Origin: Acidobacteriota bacterium
GTDB taxonomy: Bacteria > Acidobacteriota > Vicinamibacteria > Vicinamibacterales > UBA8438
DNA length: 64,000 nt
Assembly (NCBI GenBank): GCA_009861545.1
Contig: VXME01000135.1
Span: 1 to 64,000 of the forward strand
Reading direction: 5' to 3'
Shown here: piece after piece, positions 34,683 through 42,858 of the stretch
Numbering within the stretch: position 1 is the stretch's first letter
How the letters are laid out: each line of letters starts with the position of its first letter
The notes under the pieces: generated by a model
Databases searched by the model: none
What the model was told of the DNA's origin: nothing
What the model saw: the letters and a program-made list of their open reading frames with translations, nothing else
Translations under genes and position numbers: made by a program

Positions 34683-36800
34683 TCAGTCCGGCAGCGCGAA
34701 GGCGATGAGCCGCGGGCCGCCGCCCACGGTCAGCGCGATGTACTGCCGGCCGTCCAGAATGTAGGTCATCGGCGTGCCGATGGCCCCCGACGGCAGGTCC
34801 ACCGACGCCAGCTCCGCGCCGTTGGCCTTGTCGTAGGCGACCAGCCGCGGGCCCCCGTTCGAGCCGCCGGCCGTGAGGCAGTAAATCAGGAGCGACTTCG
34901 TCAACAGCGGGCCGTTGATGGCGTTGTCCCCGCCGAGCGGGGGCAGGTTCAGGTCGCGCAGCAGCGGGTGGTTGCGGTAGCGGTCGCCGTTGCCGGTCGG
35001 CACCCACCAGGCGTGCTCGCCGGTGTTCAGGTCGATGGCGGTCATCCGCGAGTAGGGCGGCTTGACCAGCGGCAGCCCCTGCGGCATCTGTGGCTCGCGG
35101 CGAATGTTGCCGCTCCGGGCCAGCCGTTCCGCCTCCGGCGCGCCGTGGGTGTAGGTGACGGTGGCGCCGAGCGCCGGGTCGGGCTGGTAGAGCGAGACCA
35201 CCGCGGTCCGGTTGCGCGACGGGACGTAGAGCATTCCGGTTTCGGGGTCGACCGCACCGCCGGACCAGCCCGCCGTGCCGCCCGGCGGCGGGCGCATGAT
35301 GGTGCCGTACGTGACGCCCTCGATCGGCCGGTCCAGCGGCGTGAACAACGGTCCGAGCCGGAAGCCCTCGACCGCCTCGATAGCCATCTGCCGGATCTGA
35401 GGGGTGAAGTCGACGAGGTCGTCGATGGTCACGCCCTGGTAGTCGAACGGGGCCGGCTTCGTCGGGAAGGGCTGCGTGGGCGACGGCACCTCGCCCGGCA
35501 TGTTCGTCTCCTGCGGCACCGGGCGTTCCTCGATCGGCCAGATCGGATCGCCGGTGACGCGGTCGAACACGTAGACGAAGCCCTGCTTGCTGACCTGCGC
35601 GATCGCCTTGATCGGGCGGCCGTCGACAGTCACGTCCACCAGGTTCGGATGGGTCGCGAAGTCGTAGTCCCACAGACCGTGGTGGACCGCCTGGAAGTGC
35701 CACTCGCGCTGCCCGGTCTCCACGTCGACGGCGATGAGCGTTTCCGAGAACAGGTTGTCGCCGAGCCGGTCGACGCCGTAGTAGTCGTTGGTCGTCGTTC
35801 CGGTCGGCAGGTAGACGTGGCCCAGCTCGTTGTCGCCGGCGAGCATCGACCAGACGTTGGCGTTGCCCGAGTAGCGCCACGACTCGTTCAGCCAGGTATC
35901 GACGCCGAACTCGTCGGCGCCGTTCGGCACGGTGTGGAAGTCCCAGGCGTGCTCGCCGGTGCGGACGTCCCAGGCGCGTACCCAGCCGGGCACCGCCTCC
36001 TTGGTGATGCGCCGGTCGGCGACGTGCGAGCCGTGGATCACCTTGTCGCGGACGACGATCGGCGGCGAGTGGATGCCGAACAGAATCGCGTTCAGGTAGT
36101 CCCGCTCCTCGCGTTCGAGCCGCGGCAGGCCGACCATCGCGTCGACCCGGCCGCCGCCGTCGGGGCCGAAGTCGGGGCACGGCTGCCCGGTCTTCGCGTC
36201 GACGCAGATGAGGTAGCCGTTGCCGGTGCCCCAGAAGATGCGCTCGTCCCCCTCGCCGTCGGTCCAGTAGGCGACGCCCCGCTGCGACCAGGGGTTGCTC
36301 ATCGTGGGCGTCCCCTCCTCGTAGGCCTTCGGGTTGTAGACCCACAGCGTCTCGCCGGTCGCCGCGTCGACCGCCACGCCCTGCGACAGCGGCGTGTTGA
36401 AGTAGAGCACCCCGCCCACCATCAGCGGCGTCGCCTGCAGGCGCGACAGGATCGGCCGGTGTCCGGTGCGGTAGAGGTCGGGGGTGTCCTCGATCAGCGT
36501 GTCGACCACGGTGTCGAGCGGGGCCGTCCACTCGCCGCCGCCCGGCGTCGATCGGCTGATGAAGTGATCGACGGTGGTCCACTCCCAGGCGATCTCCAGG
36601 TCGGCGAAGTTGCTCGCGTCGATCTGGTCGAGCGGCGAGTACTTCGTGCCGCGCACGTCGCCCGCGTAGCTCATCCATTCGCCGTCGGAGGTGTCGTAGG
36701 TCTGCCACGGCCCGGCGTCGTCTTCCTGCTGGGCGTTGACCGGGGCGGACGCGCAGAGGAGAAACACGACCATCACGGTGAGCGAGAGCGACTGGCGCAT
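34683..36800 (-). CDS. secreted PQQ-dependent dehydrogenase (paralogue 2)
   Basis: A 705-residue quinoprotein with a signal peptide (LTVMVVFLLCASAPVNAQQ) and an eight-bladed propeller, closely similar end to end to the 712-residue protein at 4050-6188, including the DTSDGEW, SPLDQIDA, LDRPIEGVT and GNGDRYRNHP segments. It lacks a cytochrome domain. It is convergent with the LuxR-type gene (76 bases) and follows a Fic gene on the same strand after 122 bases; the motif shared with paralogue 1 lies in that gap and overlaps the Fic stop codon, suggesting an own promoter. The substrate is unknown; alcohol or sugar is likely from the family. Confidence 0.9.
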   Translation of the reverse strand: MRQSLSLTVMVVFLLCASAPVNAQQEDDAGPWQTYDTSDGEWMSYAGDVRGTKYSPLDQIDASNFADLEIAWEWTTVDHFISRSTPGGGEWTAPLDTVVDTLIEDTPDLYRTGHRPILSRLQATPLMVGGVLYFNTPLSQGVAVDAATGETLWVYNPKAYEEGTPTMSNPWSQRGVAYWTDGEGDERIFWGTGNGYLICVDAKTGQPCPDFGPDGGGRVDAMVGLPRLEREERDYLNAILFGIHSPPIVVRDKVIHGSHVADRRITKEAVPGWVRAWDVRTGEHAWDFHTVPNGADEFGVDTWLNESWRYSGNANVWSMLAGDNELGHVYLPTGTTTNDYYGVDRLGDNLFSETLIAVDVETGQREWHFQAVHHGLWDYDFATHPNLVDVTVDGRPIKAIAQVSKQGFVYVFDRVTGDPIWPIEERPVPQETNMPGEVPSPTQPFPTKPAPFDYQGVTIDDLVDFTPQIRQMAIEAVEGFRLGPLFTPLDRPIEGVTYGTIMRPPPGGTAGWSGGAVDPETGMLYVPSRNRTAVVSLYQPDPALGATVTYTHGAPEAERLARSGNIRREPQMPQGLPLVKPPYSRMTAIDLNTGEHAWWVPTGNGDRYRNHPLLRDLNLPPLGGDNAINGPLLTKSLLIYCLTAGGSNGGPRLVAYDKANGAELASVDLPSGAIGTPMTYILDGRQYIALTVGGGPRLIAFALPD

Positions 36801-36912
36801 GACGTGACCTCCGTAGGTGCTCTGGAACCGGAGCTTCGGATACGCTCGGCCCCCTGGGCAGCGTCGTCTGCGTCAGCACATCCGCCGCGCAGACTCCAAG
36901 GATTGCGTTGGT

Positions 36913-36932
36913 GCCGGCAATCCTACACCGGT
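36913..36932 (-). promoter_or_regulatory. upstream motif shared by two PQQ dehydrogenase genes
   Basis: This 20-base stretch equals 6251-6270 in 18 positions. On the minus strand it contains ACCGGTGTAGGATTGCC, with TGTAGGAT as a possible -10 element. It overlaps the last codons of the Fic gene and lies 113 bases before the PQQ start. Confidence 0.35.
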
Positions 36933-38047
36933 TCCGGATCATCGGACCCCGGGGCGCCATCCGGGAGCCAGGCGGGCGCGTACCACGTGCCCCGGCCGGA
37001 GCCGTGTCGCGTCAGGCGGCCGTCCCGGGTCAACGTCCTCACGTGGTCCTTGACCGTGTTCCGGCTCGCGCCGGTTGCCGCCGCCGCGGCACGGATGGTC
37101 ACGCGCCCGTGGTCGCGGGCAAGCTGCAGAATCCGGAGCGAGAGCTCGGCCAGGTCGCCGATGGTCTGGCGCTCGCGCTCGATCTTCGAGTGCAGGTGCC
37201 GCTTCTGCCGTTGCAGCGCCGTCAGAAAGTACGCAAGCCAGGGATCCCAGTCCGGCTCGGCGGTCCGCAACGTCTTCTGGGTGCGGCGCAGAGCCAGATA
37301 GTACGCGTCCCGGCTCCGTTCGATGACGCTTTCCAAAGAGCAGTAGGGGACGTAGGCGTACCCGGCGCGCAGCAGCAACAGGGTCGTCAGAATCCGCGAC
37401 AGCCGGCCGTTTCCGTCCTGGAACGGATGGATGGCCAGGAAGGTGACGACGAAGACGGCGATGACCAGCAGCGGGTGCAGGTCGGCAGGGCGAGTCAGAC
37501 CGGTCCGTGTCCACGTGAGCAGCTCGCCGGTCAGCCGAGGTGTATCGAAAGGCGCCGCGGTTTCGAAGACGACACCCAGTCGCGTTCCGCCGGGACCGAA
37601 CGCCTCCACGTGGTTGGGGAGCGTCTTGTAGGCGCCGCGATGGCGCTCGTCCTTCTCGGAGTACTTCAGCAGGTCGCGGTGAAGCTGACGGACGTGGTTC
37701 TCGGTGAGGTCGAGCACCTCCCAGGCCGCGAAGACCGTGTTCATCGTGTCCGCGTAGCCCGCCACCTCCTGCTCGTCGCGTGTCGTGAACGACCCGACCT
37801 CGATGGCCGAGAGAAGCTGCTCGACTTCCGGGTCGCTGAGTCTCGCTCCCTCGATGCGGGTGGACGAGCCGACGCTCTCGATCGTTGCTACGTGCCGCAG
37901 GCGGGACAGCCGCTCGGGAGCAAGGCGCCCGATGGCGAGCCACGCGCCCTTGAATTCATCGATCTCGGCGATGAGCCCGAGAATCTCATGACTGACCCGC
38001 AACGACGACACGTCGGGCGGCCCATCCATTGCGCCATCCATTCTCAT
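36923..38047 (-). CDS. Fic family AMP-transferase with winged-helix C-terminus
   Basis: A 374-residue Fic protein. The catalytic loop HPFQDGNGRLSR is intact at 207-218 (H207 general base). An inhibitory motif of the (S/T)xxxE(G/N) type is seen in front of the Fic core (SSTRIEG, E66), so it is an auto-inhibited class II enzyme. The C-terminus (RVTIRAAAAATGASRNTVKDHVRTLTRDGRL) is a helix-turn-helix. Fic enzymes transfer AMP, or other nucleotide parts, to hydroxyl side chains. Starts at 38047 or 38041 are both possible. The frame is open far upstream, but those residues oppose the DUF1592 gene and were not used. Two 33-base repeats precede it. Confidence 0.87.
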   Translation of the reverse strand: MRMDGAMDGPPDVSSLRVSHEILGLIAEIDEFKGAWLAIGRLAPERLSRLRHVATIESVGSSTRIEGARLSDPEVEQLLSAIEVGSFTTRDEQEVAGYADTMNTVFAAWEVLDLTENHVRQLHRDLLKYSEKDERHRGAYKTLPNHVEAFGPGGTRLGVVFETAAPFDTPRLTGELLTWTRTGLTRPADLHPLLVIAVFVVTFLAIHPFQDGNGRLSRILTTLLLLRAGYAYVPYCSLESVIERSRDAYYLALRRTQKTLRTAEPDWDPWLAYFLTALQRQKRHLHSKIERERQTIGDLAELSLRILQLARDHGRVTIRAAAAATGASRNTVKDHVRTLTRDGRLTRHGSGRGTWYAPAWLPDGAPGSDDPEPV

Positions 38048-38099
38048 CCAATATGGAGGATGCCATGCGGCCCATCCATTTGTCCATCCGATTCCATCC
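38017..38099. repeat. two 33-base imperfect direct repeats at Fic gene start
   Basis: Bases 38017-38049 and 38067-38099 both begin GCGGCCCATCCATT and continue with further CCATCC units; their starts are exactly 50 bases apart, near five helical turns. The first copy lies over the Fic start codons, the second just upstream. They could be operators for the Fic protein's own helix-turn-helix domain. The remaining gap to the DUF1592 start (38266) shows no gene. Confidence 0.5.
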
Positions 38100-38266
38100 G
38101 GTACAGGAGCTCCAACGAGAACGCCCGGCCGCGCCGCCACGTTCCGCCAGCGCGCAGGACAACACGCTCGCGATTCGCTGTTGCCCGGCCCTGCGCCGCG
38201 GGGTACGATGCGACCGGTGGGCATGTGTCTCGATTCCGGAGCGCCCGCAAGCCCAAGGAGCATCGC

Positions 38267-40816
38267 ATGACGCGACCGGACGGCGGCACTCGGCGCGGGA
38301 CCCTCGGGTTGTCGAGCGCCGCGATGATGATGGCCGGCGCCATCGTTCTGGCGGCCGGACCGGCGGTCGAGACGTCTTCCGCCAGGCTCGGGCCCGAACC
38401 GCACCCGGCGCGTCCGGCCGCGCAGGCGCCCGCCCCGGCCGCCGAGGCCGTGTCCGGCACGCCCCGCGCGGTCCTGGACCGCTACTGCATCACCTGCCAC
38501 AACGATCGCCTGCGGACCGGCGGGTTGAGCCTGGACGCGGCCACCGTCGATGCCGCGGACCCGAGCCGCCACGCCGATGTCTTCGAAAGGGTGATCCAGA
38601 AGCTGCGGACCGGCGCGATGCCGCCGCCGGGGCGCCCGCGCCCGGACGAGGTGACCTACGACGCGGTGGCGAGCCGACTCGAGGGGGATATCGACCGCGC
38701 CGCCGCGGCGAGCCCCGACCCCGGCCGGACCAGCACCGTCCACCGGCTGAACCGGACCGAGTACCGCAACGCGATTCGCGACCTGCTCGCGCTGGATCTG
38801 GACGTGACGCCGCTGCTGCCGGGCGACGAGACTTCGGACACCGGCTTCGACAACAACGCCGACGTCCTCTCGATCTCCACCGCGCAGCTCGAGCGCTACC
38901 TCTCGGCGGCGCGCACCATCACGCGGCTGGCGACCGGGCTGCCGCCGACCGGCCCCGGATTCGAGACTTTCGACGTGCCGCTGCTGCTGCTCCAGGACGA
39001 GCGCCAGAGTGAGGACCTGCCGCTCGGCTCGCGGGGCGGGACGGCCGTTCCCTATCACTTTCCGGTCGACGGCGACTACTTGATCAAGATCGAGCTGCGG
39101 TCCAACTGGCAGGACTACATCCTCGGCATGGGCAGCGCCCACCTGCTCGACGTCCGGATCGACGGCGAGCTGGTCGAGCGGTTGACGGTCGGCGGCGAGG
39201 CCCCCGGCCGGCCCGCGCCGGTCACGTTCACCATCGCCGAGCGCGGCGACCCGGAATGGGAGGCGTACCTGCAGTCGGCGGACGAACGTCTCGAGGTGCG
39301 GGTGCCGGTGCAGGCCGGTCCGCGCACGGTGAGCGTATCGTTCGTGCGCAACGTCCGCGAGCCGGAGGGCATCCTGAAGCCGCGGCAGGCGGGCGAGGTC
39401 CTCTCGAACGACGAGGTCTACCACGGCAACGCCGCGGTCAGTGCGGTCGCCATCGGCGGTCCGTACCGCGTGACCGGGCCGGGCGACACGCCGAGCCGCA
39501 ACGCCATCTTCACCTGCCGGCCCGAGACCGCGGCGTTCGAGGACGAGCGGTCGTGCGCCACCGAGATCGTCTCGCGGCTGGCGCGGCGCGCCTACCGCCG
39601 CCCGGTGACGGCGGTAGACGTCGACACGCTGCTCGGCTTCTTCGAGAGCGGACGCGAGGACGGCGGCAGCTTCGACGCCGGCATCCAGCTCGCGTTGGAG
39701 CGGATGTTGGTGGATCCGGATTTCCTCCTGCGCATCGAGCGTGATCCGAGCGGCGCGGCGCCCGGCGCGCCCTACCGCCTGAGCGACGTGGAGGTCGCCT
39801 CGCGGCTGTCGTTCTTCCTGTGGGGCAGCATCCCGGACGACGCCTTGCTCGATGCGGCGGAGCAGGGCACGTTGACCGATCCTGCGGTGCTGGAAGCGCA
39901 GGTCCGCCGCATGCTCGCCGATCCGCGCGCGCGGTCGCTCGTCGACGACTTCGCCATGCAGTGGCTGCACCTGCGCAATCTGGAGGACGTCACCGGCGAC
40001 CCGGTGCCGTTTCCCGACTTCGACGACAACCTGGTCGAGGCGTTCCGGCAGGAGACGACGCTGTTTCTCGCCAGCACCCTGCGCGGGGACCGCAGCGTGC
40101 TCGACCTGCTCGACGCCGATTACACGTTCGTCAACGAGCGGCTCGCGCGGCACTACGGCATTCCGGGCATCTACGGGTCGCGCTTCCGGCGCGTCGGGCT
40201 GCCGGACCGCGAGCAGCGCGGCGGCCTGCTCGGCCACGGCGGCCTGCTGGCGCTGACCTCGTATCCGACCCGCACGTCGCCGGTGCTGCGCGGCAAGTGG
40301 TTGCTCGACACCATTCTCGGTGCGCCGCCGCCGTCGCCGCCGGCCGACGTGCCGGCGCTGCCGGAGCGGGGCGACGGGGGCCGCACCGCCACCGTGCGCG
40401 AGCGGCTGGAGCGCCACCGGCAGGCCCCGGCGTGCGCTACCTGTCACGCCTCCATCGATCCACCCGGCTTCGCGCTGGAGCAGTTCGACGGGTTGGGGGC
40501 TTGGCGCACGACGGACGAGTTCGGCAATCCCATCGACGCCACTGCGACCATGCCGAACGGCCGGACGGTGGCGGGGATGGCGGGCCTGCGCGGGCTGCTG
40601 CTGGAGCGGCCCGAGCGGTTCGCCGGCACGGTGACCGAGAAGCTCCTCTCCTACGCCCTCGGGCGCGGTCTGGAGCACGTCGACAGGCCGACCGTCCGCG
40701 CCGTCGTGCGGGACGCGGCGGCCGACGACTACCGCTGGTCGGCGCTCATCGCCGGCATCGTCAAGAGCCCGGCGTTCCTGATGCGGAACGCGGCGCCTGC
40801 GGACGGCGCAAACTAA
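38267..40816 (+). CDS. DUF1587/DUF1592/DUF1588/DUF1585 secreted cytochrome-like protein
   Basis: An 849-residue exported protein of the planctomycete/acidobacterial multi-DUF family. After a signal region (SAAMMMAGAIVLAAGPA) comes a c-type heme-like motif RYCITCHN (C74/C77/H78), then DUF1587 (VHRLNRTEYRNAIRDLLALD), DUF1592 (VASRLSFFLWGSIPDDALLDAAEQG), DUF1588 with a second CATCHASIDPPGFALEQFD (about 722-740), and DUF1585 (EKLLSYALGRGLEH). The function is unknown; an extracytoplasmic redox role is likely from the two CxxCH motifs. ATG 38267 has AAGGAG 6 bases upstream; the open frame continues upstream to 36908 but only by overlap with Fic. It is followed after 19 bases by its usual partner, DUF1552. 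Confidence 0.9.
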   Translation: MTRPDGGTRRGTLGLSSAAMMMAGAIVLAAGPAVETSSARLGPEPHPARPAAQAPAPAAEAVSGTPRAVLDRYCITCHNDRLRTGGLSLDAATVDAADPSRHADVFERVIQKLRTGAMPPPGRPRPDEVTYDAVASRLEGDIDRAAAASPDPGRTSTVHRLNRTEYRNAIRDLLALDLDVTPLLPGDETSDTGFDNNADVLSISTAQLERYLSAARTITRLATGLPPTGPGFETFDVPLLLLQDERQSEDLPLGSRGGTAVPYHFPVDGDYLIKIELRSNWQDYILGMGSAHLLDVRIDGELVERLTVGGEAPGRPAPVTFTIAERGDPEWEAYLQSADERLEVRVPVQAGPRTVSVSFVRNVREPEGILKPRQAGEVLSNDEVYHGNAAVSAVAIGGPYRVTGPGDTPSRNAIFTCRPETAAFEDERSCATEIVSRLARRAYRRPVTAVDVDTLLGFFESGREDGGSFDAGIQLALERMLVDPDFLLRIERDPSGAAPGAPYRLSDVEVASRLSFFLWGSIPDDALLDAAEQGTLTDPAVLEAQVRRMLADPRARSLVDDFAMQWLHLRNLEDVTGDPVPFPDFDDNLVEAFRQETTLFLASTLRGDRSVLDLLDADYTFVNERLARHYGIPGIYGSRFRRVGLPDREQRGGLLGHGGLLALTSYPTRTSPVLRGKWLLDTILGAPPPSPPADVPALPERGDGGRTATVRERLERHRQAPACATCHASIDPPGFALEQFDGLGAWRTTDEFGNPIDATATMPNGRTVAGMAGLRGLLLERPERFAGTVTEKLLSYALGRGLEHVDRPTVRAVVRDAAADDYRWSALIAGIVKSPAFLMRNAAPADGAN

Positions 40817-40835
40817 GGACATCAAGGAAGCCATC

Positions 40836-42173
40836 ATGACCATCAGCAGGAAATCACTGCCGCGCCGGACCGTTCTGCGGGGCCTCGGCGTGACGCTGGG
40901 CCTCCCGTTCCTCGATGCGATGTCTCCCGCGTTCACCGCGCTGGCGAAGACCGCGGCGAAGCCCATACACCGCTTCCAGGCCATCTACGTGCCCAACGGC
41001 ATGGCGATGCAGTACTGGACGCCGGAGAAGGAGGGCCGCGACTTCGAGCTGACGCCGATCCTGGCCCCGTTCGAGCCGTTTCGCGACCAGCTTCTCGTCG
41101 TCTCCGGGCTCCGCGCCTCGTGGGCCTACGTGCACGCCGGCGCCTCGGCGTCGTTCCTCACCGGGACACCGCGCGGCGGGGTCAACGAGACCGACGTGCT
41201 CGCCAGCACCTCGATGGACCAGATCCTCGCGCGCGAGCTGGGCAAGACCACGCAGCTCGGATCGCTCGAGGTGTCGATGGACAAGTTCGCCAACGCCGGC
41301 CAGTGCACCGCCGGCCTGAGCTGCGCCTACACCCAGACCATCTCGTGGCGCACGCCGACCCAGCCGTTGCCGATGGAGAACAACCCGCGCGCGGTATTCG
41401 AGCGGCTGTTCGGCGACAGCGGCTCGGCCGACCCGGCGGTGCGGCGGGCGCGGCGGCGGCAGAAGCAGAGCATCCTCGACTCGGTGACCGACAAGCTGAC
41501 CGACCTGAAGGTGGCGGTCGGCCCGCGCGACCGAGCGAAGCTCGACGAGTACACCGAGGCGGTCCGCGACGTCGAGCGCCGAATCCGGCTCGCCGAGCAG
41601 CAGCGCGACGTCGAGCCGTCGTTCACCGAGCAGCCGTCGGCGCCGCCGCGCGTCTTCGAGGAGCACCTGGGTCTGATGTTTGACCTGCAGTTCCTGGCGC
41701 TGCAGGCCGACCTGACGCGCGTGGTCACGTTCATGATGGGACGCGAGCAGAGCACCCGCTCGTATCCGCAGATCGGGGTGCCGGACGCGCACCATCCGCT
41801 TTCGCACCACGAGGACGATCCGGAGCGGATCGCCGTCATGTCGAAGATCAACGCGTACCACGCCAAGCTCACCGCGGACTACCTGGCGCGCCTGCGCGCG
41901 GCCGAGGACGCCGACGGGTCGCTGCTCGACAACATGACCATCCTATACGGCGCGGGCATCTCCAACAGCACCCGGCACCTGGGCGTCAACCTGCCGCTCG
42001 TTCTCCTCGGCGGCGGCGCCGGCAAGCTGAAGGGCGGCCGGCATCTCCGGTATCCGGGCGACACGTCCAACGCCGACCTGCTGATGACGCTGATGGACAA
42101 GCTCGACCTGCCGCTCGACCGGCTGGGCGACAGCACGACGAGGCTGCCGATCGACACGCTGTCGGAGGTGTGA
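40836..42173 (+). CDS. DUF1552 protein with Tat signal
   Basis: A 445-residue exported protein. The N-terminus KSLPRRTVLRGLGVTLGLPFLDAMSP is a twin-arginine signal. The body has DUF1552 features: YVPNGMAMQYWTPE, the long LADVVSGLR-type stretch (LLVVSGLRASWAYVHAGASASFLTG), SQQQSILDSVTDKLTDL-like helices and HHPLSHHEDDPERIA. Its histidine-rich segment could bind metal. It is nearly always found beside DUF1592 proteins, as here (19 bases apart), and the two probably act together outside the cytoplasm; the reaction is unknown. The next small gene begins 19 bases later and is likely in the same operon. Confidence 0.9.
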   Translation: MTISRKSLPRRTVLRGLGVTLGLPFLDAMSPAFTALAKTAAKPIHRFQAIYVPNGMAMQYWTPEKEGRDFELTPILAPFEPFRDQLLVVSGLRASWAYVHAGASASFLTGTPRGGVNETDVLASTSMDQILARELGKTTQLGSLEVSMDKFANAGQCTAGLSCAYTQTISWRTPTQPLPMENNPRAVFERLFGDSGSADPAVRRARRRQKQSILDSVTDKLTDLKVAVGPRDRAKLDEYTEAVRDVERRIRLAEQQRDVEPSFTEQPSAPPRVFEEHLGLMFDLQFLALQADLTRVVTFMMGREQSTRSYPQIGVPDAHHPLSHHEDDPERIAVMSKINAYHAKLTADYLARLRAAEDADGSLLDNMTILYGAGISNSTRHLGVNLPLVLLGGGAGKLKGGRHLRYPGDTSNADLLMTLMDKLDLPLDRLGDSTTRLPIDTLSEV

Positions 42174-42192
42174 CGCAAGACAGAGGTGTGAC

Positions 42193-42558
42193 ATGAACAG
42201 ACTGCTTCTGAGTCTGGGCGTGCTGGCGTGGCTGGGCCTGCCGTCGGCGGCGCCCGCCGCACAGACGTCGTACCGTGTTTTCGTGGCGCCGCTCGCCACC
42301 AACCAGATCAGCGACGGTCCGACCCGACACGAGTACGTCACGCTTTTCGATCAGCGCGACGAGTGCGCGGGGATCGTGCCGACCGCGCGAGAGGATCGCG
42401 CCGACTTCACGGTCTGGTTCGAGTATGAAGACGTCACGCACTCCATGCTGCTGTGGGATGCCGACGGCGACCTCGTGGGTGAGCGAGGTGGGGTTTTCCA
42501 GGGGCGCAACATCGTTGCGGACGTTTGCGACGCCATCCGGGAGCATGTAGCCGGGTAG
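42193..42558 (+). CDS. small secreted protein of unknown function
   Basis: A 121-residue protein with a clear signal peptide (LLLSLGVLAWLGLPSAAPAAQ). The mature part contains RADFTVWFEYEDVTHSMLLWD and ends NIVADVCDAIREHVAG, with two cysteines that may pair. No family is recognised. AGAGG lies 6 to 7 bases before the ATG. It is third in the DUF1592-DUF1552 operon and may be an accessory protein of that pair. Confidence 0.7.
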   Translation: MNRLLLSLGVLAWLGLPSAAPAAQTSYRVFVAPLATNQISDGPTRHEYVTLFDQRDECAGIVPTAREDRADFTVWFEYEDVTHSMLLWDADGDLVGERGGVFQGRNIVADVCDAIREHVAG

Positions 42559-42858
42559 ATTCAGGCCGGCCACGTCCAGGGCGCCCGTCCGCGTCGACGT
42601 ACCACGCCATCCGCTGCGGCGGTCCCATCTGGACGGCGTGGTTCAGGTGCCGGGGCACCACTTCGGCGTAGATCGGGTTGGCGATTGTTCGCCAGATCGT
42701 CGATGTGGGTGTCGCGGCGCAGGATCAGCCGCTCCTGCGCGTTCGAGACGTGCGGGCGGCCTCGAGACCGGTTTCTCGACCGGTTGCGCCGCAGGCGGCG
42801 CGCAGCGCGCAAGTGTTCTACACTGGCCTGGACTTCGATGCAGATGACGGGGGGCCGG
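42559..42858. other. intergenic region with possible decayed coding remnant
   Basis: No intact gene is seen. On the minus strand two adjacent frames give peptide-like text: RLILRRDTHIDDLANN (frame A, about 42685-42735) continuing one frame over as ANPIYAEVVPRHLNHAVQMG (about 42622-42685). This may be a frameshifted remnant of a lost gene. On the plus strand TACACT at 42820-42825 could be a -10 for the ankyrin gene. Confidence 0.25.

Noticed and set aside
36908-38266. Upstream extension of the DUF1592 frame
   Set aside because: It overlaps the Fic gene; a strong ribosome site marks ATG 38267.
38048-40984. Upstream extension of the Fic frame to 1353 codons
   Set aside because: The extra residues are antisense to the DUF1592 gene and low in complexity; Fic homology begins near 38047.
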